Of a stretch of 64,000 bases of DNA, positions 12,247 through 22,046 are shown one piece after another. This stretch comes from Macrocybe gigantea. Its lineage: Eukaryota; Basidiomycota; Agaricomycetes; Agaricales; Callistosporiaceae. Where the stretch lies: positions 1 to 64,000 of the forward strand of contig SJRY01000205.1 of the NCBI GenBank assembly GCA_011319805.1, written 5' to 3'. Every line of letters starts with the position of its first letter. Within the stretch, counting starts at the first letter, position 1. The position numbers and the translations under genes were made by a program. The notes beneath the pieces were generated by a model. It did no database searches, was not told where the DNA came from, and saw only the letters and a list, made by a program, of their open reading frames with translations.

Positions 12247-12380
12247 TAGTGTTCGACACGGGTCAGCCAAACCCGCCAGGTTGGTGTGTATGGGTATCAC
12301 GGGTACGGGTCAGGGTCTAGCGGCCTATACCCGTGACGAAACCCGTACCCGCAAGTGCGGAACCTGTACCCGTGCTGGCG
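12247..12380. repeat. hAT left TIR and subterminal repeats
   Basis: A 17-bp terminal repeat is followed by several copies of ACGGGT/ACCCGT motifs on both strands to about 12385, probably transposase-binding sites. Confidence 0.75.
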
Positions 12381-12530
12381 GGTACACCAAAAAAGGAAAT
12401 GAGTGGGCGGAGGAAAGGTCTGCCCGTCACTGATTTGACCAACTGTATAGTATAACAAATAAATCGAAAACCTGTTCGCCCTCGCTCCCCTCCACGTTGA
12501 ATTTGCTCCCCAAGTGCAACCGTAGCCCCA

Positions 12531-15500
12531 ATGGCTCGAGATGAGGTTGATCCTTCACTTATCACCAATGAGCCTCGCAAGCGCAAGCTTGCATTCCATA
12601 TTACCAATGCCGACAATGCAGAGGTGGACAAAGATCAGACTATCAAAAGATTAAGAAGGGTAATTCACCCATCCTCAGAGGGTTCATCAAGTATGTCCTT
12701 GATAATGATGCATTTGACCAATGACTTACCACTGTTGGGAATGCATTGAAAGAATCACGGTCTCACGCCATTGAGGAGGTAGATGATGATGATGACGGAC
12801 CTCATAACCTCCTGCCAAAAAATCGCATGCATATCCTGGAGCCATTTGAGAAGGAAGACAATGACCAGGATGAAGACGAGGATGATAGCGACTCTGATGT
12901 AGAAATGGTTGAAAAACCTGATGATGATCCTGAAAAAGAGTTGGGTACGTCAGCTCAATAATCTGAAGTGCTATAGGATTGACTTACGAGGCAATAGAGC
13001 GATTGGCAAGGGATTGGACTTCGCCAATATATGCTTTCTTCAGCCCCTATCCATCAGTCGAGGTTATAAATGGCCGTCGCTGCCATGAATTCAAATGTGC
13101 GGCACCTCAGTGCAAGGGCAAGGGATCTAGACCACGCATTGTTCGACGATTTCTTGATAAAACTGACGCCAAGTCAACAAGCAACCTTCGCAAGCATGCC
13201 AAAGTTTGCTGGGGTGCTGATCTGGTTGAGAAAGCAGATGAGTCAAAAGACATTGATAGCATTCGGGCTGGTCTTACAAAAGCTAAAAAACAAAAGGATG
13301 GCTCTATTACTGCAATGTTTGAGCGCAAAGGAAAGGCACCAGTGACATTCTCGACACGTCAGCATACCTATACAGAAACACGGTATGCTCATCGCTGAAA
13401 ATTGGCATAAAGATACTTACTAATATCAATATCTAGGGTTGAGTGTGTTCGCTGGGTAGCAGAGAGCATGCGTAGCATGAGTATCATTGATGATGCAGGT
13501 TTTCATCGGCTTATGAAAACTGGACGTCCACATTACCGCATTCCATCATCAAAGACAGTTGCGCGCGATGTTCATGTTGTTTTTCGAAGAGTAAAGAACA
13601 GAATTGCTAAATTCTTACAGGTCAGTTTCACCCAATCCTAATTTAATTGATAGAGAACTGACGTTGGCGTATCAAAGGAATATGATGGACGCCTAAGTTT
13701 CACAACTGATGCTTGGACCTCACCCAATGATAAACCATTTGTGGCTTTGACGGTTCATCTCGAACACAATGGCGAGCCGATTTGCTTGCTCTTGGATATC
13801 ATTGAGCTTGCCGTATCACATTCAGGCTTGAATCTTGCTGCAGCCTTCGCAAAAATACTCCAGGACTATGGTATCTCTGACAAAGTAAGTGCGAATGAAT
13901 ATCTAATCATCAGAGATACTAACAAACCTTCTAGATCCTCGCCGTAACCTGTGACAATGCTAGCGCAAATGACAAGATGATCGAAGTACTTGCCAATATT
14001 ATCCAAGCATTTCCTGGCCCTGCCAACCGTGTCCGCTGTCTTGCACATATCGTCAACTTGGTTGTCAAGATCATCTTGCGGCAGTTTGATGCACCGACCA
14101 AGAAAAAACCTACCAGTAATAGCGACACAGCAATGGAGCCTATCGATGATCACAGTGAGCTGATGAACGACATCGAAAGGGAGGAGAAGGAAATGGACAA
14201 CGGTGCAGATGAAGACCAAGAAGATGTTGCAGATGATCTGGAGGAGGTTGAGCAAGTAATGATAAGGGAGATCGAAGAAGCATCAACCCAGGTAAAACCT
14301 GTGCGCCACATCCTACACAAGGTCAGCGGTTATTGCTATGACATCATGACGTAAAGGCTGACTGGCTTTGACTGGCTCTCTACCGGCACTCTCTGTTGGC
14401 ACCTTGCCTGCCTGCCGCTGCCTCAATTGCCTTTGCTCTATTAGCTCCGAAAGCTAGCATATGCTATCAAAAACTCGCCAACAATCATTCTGCCGCTCTG
14501 GAAGGAGAAGATCAATGAGATTGCTACCAAAGCTGCCGATGGAAAGAATACACTTGCATTTCGCATGATGCCTCGCGATGTTTCAACACACTGGAATTCG
14601 ACCGAGGAAATGCTTAGCTTTGCATACACATATTGTGCGGCTATTAATAAACTTACAGATGATCGTACCGTGAAGCTTCGAGGCTATGAGCTGACAGAAT
14701 GGGAGTGGGCGATTGTGCAGCAGCTACGTGACATTCTTAAGGTGTGTATAAGCAGTATTGCTATAGACTAAACTTGCCTAATGTTTTCTAGGTCTTCAAG
14801 GACGTAACGCTTCAATTCTCAAGTGATACACCCTGCCTAGCAACTGTTATTCCGGCTATGGACAAGATGCACGATGTGCTAAACAATGCCACTACAAATC
14901 TAGAGTATTCACCCGCACTGCGCGCTGCGCTGGCAATCGGAAGACAATTGCTTGACAAATATTACTCGCTTGCTGATGCTTCAGAGGTCTACCGGATCGC
15001 TATGGGTATGTTTGGTTGACGGAACAGCCACTTAATATAGTCTGACCATACCTCTCAGTTCTGCATCCCAAATACAAGCTCAAGTACTTTGAGAAGCAGA
15101 ACTGGGATGAAGAATGGATCGCTACAGCCGAAACTATCGTTAGGGAAGAATTCCGGCGTTCATACGCAGACTACATTGTTTGCAAAAAGTCTGTGAAGCA
15201 CAAGGTATCGTGCTCATTTACTCTATGACTCTCCTCTATGCTTATTCTCTCTAGCCGGTCGATGGTTCAGAAAGCAGTTATTCTGCATCTGGAGATAGCA
15301 CAGATACAGACTCAAGCTCTGGCTCTGATGAAGACGACTTCATGACAGAGCTGGACCGCTATCTTTCAACCAGACGGGACAAAAAGGTCAAGGACCCTTT
15401 GCAGTGGTGGATCGAGCACCAAGGGGCCTATCCACATTTATCAAGGATGGCGAGGGACTACCTTACTATTCCGGGTATGTATTTCCTTGTCTCTCACAAT

Positions 15501-15755
15501 TTCATTGGCTGAAGTGGAGTCATTTTCCTGGAAGCCTCATCAGTTGCCGTAGAACGTGTTTTCAGCAAAGGGCGACTTCTCATTTCCCATATCCGAAACC
15601 GACTCTCTGCCCAATCTACGCGTGCGCTGCTATGTCTCGGTGTATGGAGCAAGATAGGATATGTCAGAGCAGCAGATCTAACAGCAGCGGCATCTCTTCC
15701 TGATGCTAAGGAGGATGAGTCTTGGTCAGATGATGATTGGGCTATCATAGCATAG
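12531..15755 (+). CDS. hAT-family transposase
   Basis: The transposase should cut and paste the surrounding hAT element in the nucleus. Eleven exons in agreeing phase (12531-12690, 12753-12944, 12977-13382, 13437-13620, 13678-13884, 13935-14321, 14445-14741, 14792-15005, 15059-15204, 15255-15474, 15535-15755) give about 877 residues. Domains in order: an acidic N-terminal region, a BED-type zinc finger (FKCAAPQCKGKG ... NLRKHAKVC), the RNase H-like core starting FTTDAWTSPNDKPF with the first catalytic Asp, then VTCDNASAND with the second, and the C-terminal hAT dimerisation block (DPLQWW ... SVAVERVFSKGR ... NRLS). The stop is at 15753-15755. I chose the first ATG after the subterminal repeats. 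No frameshift or internal stop was found, unlike the host element, so it may be functional. Confidence 0.93.
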
Positions 15756-15779
15756 TTCAAATATATCATTGTTGTTCTA

Positions 15780-15987
15780 TGGCGTACACCCACCAGGCCC
15801 TATACCTGTCGCAAACCCGCCCTAACCCGCTACCCTTGGCCAACGGGTGGGGGTAAATACCCGTACCCATACTCAAACCCGCTCAAACCTGCTCAAACCT
15901 GTACCCGTATTGACGGGTACGGGTTTGCGCCGGGTTCGGGTACGGGTAGGCGCGAGATTACCCGTGGGTTACCCGTGTCGAACACTA
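15780..15987. repeat. hAT right subterminal repeats and TIR
   Basis: At least eight ACCCGT or AACCCG/ACGGGT motifs on both strands precede the terminal repeat ACCCGTGTCGAACACTA. Confidence 0.8.
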
Positions 15988-17811
15988 TTTGCGGCAGACA
16001 GATCTAACTGCAAAATCGAGGCTTTTGCCGTCCCAAGGTAGAAGTTGTTTGGTTTGTCAACAGATACCTGTGTAGATTGGCTAATGAGCTGTTCCCATGT
16101 TCGGTGCTCAACAGGATAGATAAGGACGTTGAAGGTGCTACGGCAAACTAGTGGGATTTTGGTGAGTCGAAGTTCAATAGGGTTAATCATTGAGAGCTTA
16201 CGAAAAGAACTCATCTCCTTGCCAGTTGGCAGCCGTTGTGTCCTCAATGCTTGGCTGATTCATTCAGCCGATGGGGAAACATTTCTTAATTTCAACGCGC
16301 GATGCTGTGCCATATTTGACTCTGTGCTCTGTGGCCCCTCAGATTGCCTTCGCGGACTCTTAACCACAGGACGACTCGAATTAACAGTCCTTTTAGATTT
16401 TGAGGTGGTGAACGCGACAGGTAAGGAAGGTATTTCTTCAATATCGGAAGATGTTTGATGATAAGGATCTGGCTCATAAGCAGGTGAAGGGCTTCGGGCG
16501 TGTTTTTTCCCTTTTGTCACAATGACCTAATGATATTTCATTTAGTCCAGTTTTCTTTTAGAGACCTGTATGAGCACACACTGTAAAATCTGCCGCCATT
16601 CTTCCCATGGTGACCTTTGTTTCCCTTTCCTCATTCTTAAACTCCGCCAACTCATCAGCTTCCCTCTTCTCAAGCATTGCAGCATAGATCTCGTTTGGAA
16701 TGTGAAATTGAATAAGAGTCTTGCCCGTCTTGAATGTCAGACCTTTTTTGCCTCGGCCACTTAAGAAATGTTTGAAAATAACATCGCGATCTGGACACTT
16801 CGGTACAAGCTCAACCCAGTTCTTGTCGCGCATAATGATATCATCGATTGGCAGTGGGAAGTTTCTCGTCCACACATTTCATCTCGGGATTAGCGCGTTA
16901 TACAGTATTCCCTTCAAGTCAACTGCTCCGATAGGCGCAGGTATGTGATCAACTGCTTCGACAAAATCCTAAAGTTGATATGAATGGTTAGGCAATGTGA
17001 TCTCATTGAATAAACTCACATGTATAAGTGATACCTGTACACGACCAGGAGGCATGTGCACCATTCTTACTTCAATGACAACAATTTCAGCATTGTGAGT
17101 TGAGTATGCCTGCTGCATTCACTCTTGTCGTGCTGCCGAATATGATGCATGCGCTAGTGTATAGCCAACTACCTGGGGGCCTCCTGTTTGCGAACGTGTC
17201 GAAGGGGCAACTGTGTATTTTGGAACATTTCCCGGAAGATGAACAGATGGACCGGGCATTCGAAGTGGTCCTGATGTGGTAGCCATGACATAGCCTGCAG
17301 TATGGCCTTGTTCAATGACTTGAGCATGCTTTCCGACACCTTGGATGTTTTGACTATGGCCTGATAGAGTGTGAGCATGCTATTTACTTTGCGTTACATG
17401 TGCTTACCTCGCTGAGCTTGAGCTAGACTTTTTCGAACATTTTCCTGATAGCTCGATGAGTGCTGCATTTGTGTGTGTGATGTCCTCCTGTTGCTACGAC
17501 GGACAGTACCATTCTTGTTAAGATAGTACTGGTAGCACTGTGGGCATAGGTCTCGGCCAATCTTCGAGGGGTCCTTGCTATGCATGTGCTTCAGAATCGC
17601 CACGGTATTGCAGTTCTCACATGCTCGCTGCATGTCATTGTTGAGGCTTGTAAAGTTGGCATAATATGAACTTTGTTGGTCACCCATAGTTGAAGAGAAA
17701 TGCCTGACGTGGCACTGGATAAAGCGGGATGCAGTATTTCAGATCCACAAATACTCCCAGGGACAACAGACTAGATTGATTGAAATGTGTCAACAAAGGC
17801 AATATGGAAGG

Positions 17812-19702
17812 CTACTCGGAATCAGTGAAGTCTGCTGCAAAATTATCAGCATCATCTGCATCGGCCTCCTCCTCAGTACTAGTGAAGTCTGCTGTATCAT
17901 AGTCCTCCTGCAATACCACTCCATCTCCAACAACCTCATCTCCAATCCGTAATTGACGCAATCCCAGAAGGAGATCGATGTCATGATGTGCAGCAAGATT
18001 AGCAAAATTGAACTCGCTGTCAAATGTGATACCAGTGGGGCCTTGTTGAAAACGGGCAAGGAGCGCTTCATAGACATTCCAGAATGATCCCATGGAGATA
18101 GCAGGGGAACCAAGCGAAGCGTAGTAATCGTTGGCTTGGGTGTGGAATGACATTGGTGTTACCTGAAAGACGGGATCATCAAGTGGAGCCCATTCTTGCT
18201 GTAATTCAGTAAATATATCAGACGAGACCATGATCTGTAAACAAGCAAATTAGCAGTATTGCAATACAGTGTTTCTATGCACTTGGAAGTTTTGTGAGTC
18301 AAACCGCTCCGGTTTTGAATGAATCAGATCAGGTATTCCATGGGGTAGAGACTTGTATTTATTGGCTCGTCAAGGGCTGGAGTTATACATTACAACCCAC
18401 TTGTCAATCTCCGCTTGAAGCCATGGAATTGCCAGCCAACGGAATACCAAGCTTCAACATAGGATCAAGTGACTGTCATGCAAAAGTGAATGCACATACT
18501 TTTCGAGTGGATCGGACACACTGTACAACCCATTGTTGACACCAAAATCAAAGAGATCTTCGAACCCTGGTACCCATTGAGCTCGAAATTGGGACCAGCC
18601 AATTTCAAATTTGATGTTTGTTTTTTCGGGACAAAAACGGTGTTGCAAAGTATTGTGCAAAGTGGGGTCAAGGTGATGGCGAAGCAAGGTATGCACATTT
18701 GCGATCCCATTGTTTTCCCGGCCAGGGTCACTCATCGTCATGAGCAGAATGCCTAGATATACTTATTTTACGTATCAAAAAAGGAATTGGGGAAGAAACA
18801 TACCTCCAACCTTACGAGCGGCTTCAAGATAATAGTGTATAAGAAGACGAGTATTCCTATTGCACCACCAGATTTTGAGCCATGCAAAGCGACCAGAAAA
18901 CGGATCCAGTCCAAGATGTAACCACAATCCAAACCTCCCCATTTGTCATGTTGGTCTATTGACAAGTACTCCATAACGCCAACTGACCAGAACCGTCATC
19001 TTTTAAAGCGACGACGTTTCTGTTTTTCTACGGCTTGAGGCTCAACGTGAAGTAAAAACTCATTGACGAGTTTCCTATAATTATGGGTGCATCAGATTCA
19101 AGTCCGTTATAGCAAGTGGTTGGAGGAGCTTACTCAGAGACCCGAATACCATACTCTTGCCTAATCACTGTTACCATGCGACGGGCCCCCATGGTTGGGA
19201 AGCGGGAACGAATGATTTTGTAGATGTCCATGATGGTTTCGAATGTCACACCTTGTTGTATCGTTCCCTTGAGATTGAGCTGTTTCCTGATCCTCTGTAC
19301 TGATTTCTGGCTGCAACGGATGAATGTTTTCGTAACATATGAGATGTTTAATGAAGTACCTTAGTCCATAGGCATTGTGATCAAAGTGATCAAGAGTGTG
19401 ATCTGCAATCTTAGTGTCTGCAAAACCCAGCCGCCAATAGTATAGGATGAGCGGATCCAGTTCATTTCGCAGCACTGTACCCAATGGAGCGAGTGAGTAC
19501 TTGAGTTATCGAGTATGGAATAAAGGGAAAAACATACGAAGCGGTTTATGTCGACCACCCCGTTGCGACGATAGAGCCTGAACTGTCTGAGAATTTCTTC
19601 CTCGAGTCTGTTGTGGCATGTATAGAGGAAACCTGTTGCCTCGTGTTCTCGAAGCACGGTGATAAACATGACACGCTGCGTCAGAAAACTGAGCCTCTCC
19701 AT
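17812..19702 (-). pseudogene. Integrase-core (DDE-type) protein, decayed
   Basis: This is the probable recombinase of the 8.9-kb element. Reading the minus strand from about 19702, the N-terminal part is followed by a helix-turn-helix-like block (LILYYWRLGFADTKIADH ... YGLR), then KQLNLKGTIQQG ... MGARRMVTVIRQEYG. The integrase-core block is LSIDQHDKW ... WLHLGLDPF ... LKIWWCNRN, then SDPGRENNGIANVHTLLRH, WVPGFEDLFDFGVNNG and FRWLAIPWLQAEI, with a C-terminal tail ending at 17812 (DDPVFQVTP ... YYASLGSPA). The same order is known from integrase-core proteins that are abundant in Agaricomycetes. Defects: TGA between KR and RFW near 19000, a frameshift just after DQHDKW near 18945, and TGA near 18390. 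About seven short introns are likely. The upstream start is uncertain. Confidence 0.8.
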
Positions 19703-19832
19703 GATAATCTTGTACACTACAGGACGAAAAAATATTTTGAATTGATGAATATCATGGAAGCATGTATCTATTACAGTGACAAAACTGTACAGTGCAATGA
19801 GCGTCGAGGTCGGCAGCCTAAGCTGCTGAGCA

Positions 19833-19897
19833 CGAGCGGTGACAGATGGGACCCCGTCGGTGTTCCAAAACGGGGCTGTCCAGGTTCTGTTGCCATA
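19833..19897 (-). repeat. Right terminal inverted repeat, integrase/kinase element
   Basis: Inverted partner of 10998-11062, followed by the duplication GCAAAC at 19898-19903. Confidence 0.9.
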
Positions 19898-20264
19898 GCA
19901 AACAAAAGCACAGCAATACCTTGAAATTCGTGTCACCTCCGCGCTACGTTTTGTCCTCTCCCCGAAAACATTTGTTCGCCCGTATATAGAGCAGCTCTTG
20001 AGGGCATCTTGCAGTGCGCCTGCTAACACCGACGGACACCTGACCGGCCGAACGCTCGCACATCCCCTAAATAGGTACATGGCAGTACGTGATAAGCATC
20101 GAGGGATGAAAGCAGGAATAGCAAAACATCAACTTCATTGGGTTTAGAACTCTCGATTCGGCACAGTCAGATGGCACATAAATGCTGTGGTGCTCGTTAT
20201 CATCTCGCTTCAGCCTCTCGGGCGCACCTCCACCCTGTCTACACCTTTAAGCTTCAAGACTGCC

Positions 20265-22046
20265 ATGATTGCAGCGTATCTCGTAGTGCTATTGGCGGTG
20301 GTGGTTTCTGGCGCGGAGCCGCTGCATCTCAGGCTCAGTCGCCAAACACCTGCAAGGTCGAAGGAGTCTTATGCAGCCGCCGCCCAGCGGCTACGAGCCA
20401 GGTACGGGATCCCGATTTCACAGAGGTCCGCTCGAAAGCGAGAAGTTGCAGATTTCAACACAACCAACATTGTCGGTTTTCCAACTAGTTTGTTGTTTGG
20501 TGCTTATGGCTTCTCATACATGCTTGTACTTTGTCTACAGGCGTCCGATGTCGGTTACTATGTGCCTGTCAAAATCGGTTCACCGTGAGTACACGTCTGT
20601 GTCAATTCCTGCACATTCTCAATGATCGCTGATCTCGGACAGGCCTCGGGAATTCAACGTCTTCCTTGATACTGGTTCATCGGACCTATGGGTCGCGGAT
20701 GTGTCGTGCCGCTCGTGCAACATCTCTTCTTCCGCTTCGCGATATGACACGTCCAAGTCGAGTACATCCGTGGCATCGGGAAATGATACTTCTTTCATGT
20801 ATGGAGGAGGCTTTGCGTCTGGCCCCATTTTCCAGGATACAGTCTCCTTGGGAGAGTTCACTATTCAGAACCAAGCGTTTGGTGTGTCACACATGCTCCG
20901 CGTCCACGCTACCCACGGACATTGAAACACAATGTGATTCAGTCTCTGCGAACTCGACCTTGGGACAACTACTCGACACGGCGGTGTCGGGACTCATGGG
21001 TCTCGCCTTTGCCAGGATCGCGCAAACACGCGCTATTCCTTTCTGGCAGGCGCTGAACAATTCTGGACAATTGTCAGCTCCCGAAATGTCTTTCTGGCTC
21101 AGCCGATTTTCGGATGATCCGAATGCTGCTCATGAAGAACCTGGAGGGTCTTTTACTATTGGCGGACGGAATCCAACGTACTTTACCGGTGACGTCGAGT
21201 TCTTGAACTTGGCGGTGACCACTCCCTCATGGTGGGCTTTGCGCATTTTCGGTGAGATCTTGAGTCGCACGACCAGTTCTCAGCCTGGCTATAATGCTCC
21301 TCCTCCAATTATCCTGTAGATATCACAGTTCAGGGCAATAGTGTTCCAATCGCAACTGGAACAGCGACTTTGGCTGCCATCGATAGCGGCACCACTCTCA
21401 TTGGTGGGCCGACTAAGGATGTAAAGGTGATTTGGGACGCGGTTCCAGGCGCCACACTCACGACCGATAACAGCATGGACGGATTCTATGAATATCGTGG
21501 GTTATTTCATGGCCCTTACAGTCCTTTACTGAATAGAACTTCAATGCACAGCTTGCTCTACTCAACTCAACATTACCATTTCCTTCGGAGGAAGATCGTG
21601 GCCAATTAATCCAGCTGACCTGAACTTTGGGCCAGTAAAGAAAGGGAGCGAGCGCTGTTTCGGGAGCATCTTCGACATCGGAGGCTCTTTCCCCGGAAAT
21701 CCTAACTGGGTCATTGGTAGCACCTTTCTGGTGAGCACTTACACGGATTTCTATCTTAAACTGAGTGCTATATTCACGCCTATCCACCTTTACGTTGGTC
21801 GACATAAACGGTCTCGCAGAAAAATGTTTATTCTGTCTTCCGCGCGGATCCCCCTTCTGTTGGCTTTGCTCCGCTGTCAGAGGCAGCCCACGCCACACGC
21901 TTCCCTCCTGGCCGAAATGGTACATGTCATCCTTCTTTATTCTGTGCTGGAAATTCATACTGGCTTTCCTAGGAGCCATACTACGCGCTATACCCACAAC
22001 GATGATAATGGTTGCAACATTCACTATGTATTTTATTCTGGCATGA
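20265..22046 (+). CDS. Pepsin-family (A1) aspartic protease, probable GPI-anchored
   Basis: This is the third member of the protease family and appears intact. Exons are 20265-20471, 20541-20584, 20643-20881, 20943-21251, 21320-21496, 21552-21730, 21820-21919 and 21973-22046, giving 442 residues. The signal peptide is MIAAYLVVLLAVVVSGA. The first catalytic motif is VFLDTGSSDLWV (Asp about 93). The second is AIDSGTTLIGGP, with Ser in place of the commoner Thr after the Asp (about 288). The exon phases are the same as in the copy at 3825, so the genes arose by duplication. The last exon encodes a hydrophobic tail (MIMVATFTMYFILA), as expected for a GPI signal. The linker before it is shorter than in the first copy. 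The gene lies just outside the right repeat of the large transposon. Substrate specificity cannot be inferred. Confidence 0.9.

Larger units (their letters stand above)
12247..15987 (+). mobile_element. hAT DNA transposon, complete
   Basis: The ends share a 17-bp inverted repeat starting TAGTGTTCGACACGGGT. The flanks are TTTGCAGC (12239-12246) and TTTGCGGC (15988-15995), an 8-bp duplication with one CpG-type difference, as expected for hAT. The element is inserted in the alpha-kinase coding sequence. Both subterminal regions are packed with GGGTACGGGT/ACCCGTACCC motifs. It holds one transposase gene with no visible break, so it is the youngest layer of this nest. Confidence 0.93.
11371..17687 (-). 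pseudogene. Alpha-type (MHCK/EF2K-like) protein kinase, split by hAT
   Basis: The gene starts at 17687 with MGDQQSSYYANF, followed by a cysteine pattern CENC...LCPQCYQYY that could bind zinc. A long linker follows. The C-terminal half resembles the atypical alpha-kinase domain found in many Agaricomycete proteins, with the blocks PHFRFVKAALAV, FLLEEVID, GPFRKYLNN, FLAFSQHVQYWKTK, FVSDYQG and LLSDPQI. It ends with a His/Cys module NHSCNLFCQWF like the zinc module of alpha-kinases. A hAT element (12247-15987) interrupts the coding sequence at DLSAAN, and the two halves rejoin in frame across its duplicated target. Three TGA stops (near 17141, 16878 and 16259) stand where Arg or Trp is expected. 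Alpha-kinases phosphorylate Ser/Thr, but this copy cannot make a full protein. Confidence 0.78.
10998..19897. mobile_element. TIR transposon with integrase-core and alpha-kinase genes
   Basis: The ends are 65-bp inverted repeats (10998-11062 and 19833-19897) matching at 64 of 65 positions and starting TATGGCAACAGAACC. They are flanked by a direct repeat GCAAAC (10992-10997 and 19898-19903), a 6-bp target-site duplication. Inside, both genes run on the minus strand: an integrase-core gene (19702-17812), then an alpha-kinase-like gene (17687-11371). A hAT element of about 3.7 kb is nested in the second, so the element itself is about 5.2 kb. Both genes carry TGA stops and one carries a frameshift, so this copy is dead. 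Integrase-core proteins of this type are common in Agaricomycete genomes. I cannot say whether the alpha-kinase is regular cargo or a captured gene. Confidence 0.82.

Noticed and set aside
12250..12380. Short GGGTACGGGT repeats considered as a CRISPR-like or telomere-like array
   Set aside because: No regular spacers and not a telomere unit. They lie at both ends of the hAT and fit subterminal binding sites.
19833..20080. Coding frame running through the right inverted repeat (CYGNRTWTAPFW)
   Set aside because: The same bases occur inverted at the left end with a target duplication, so the terminal-repeat explanation is stronger.
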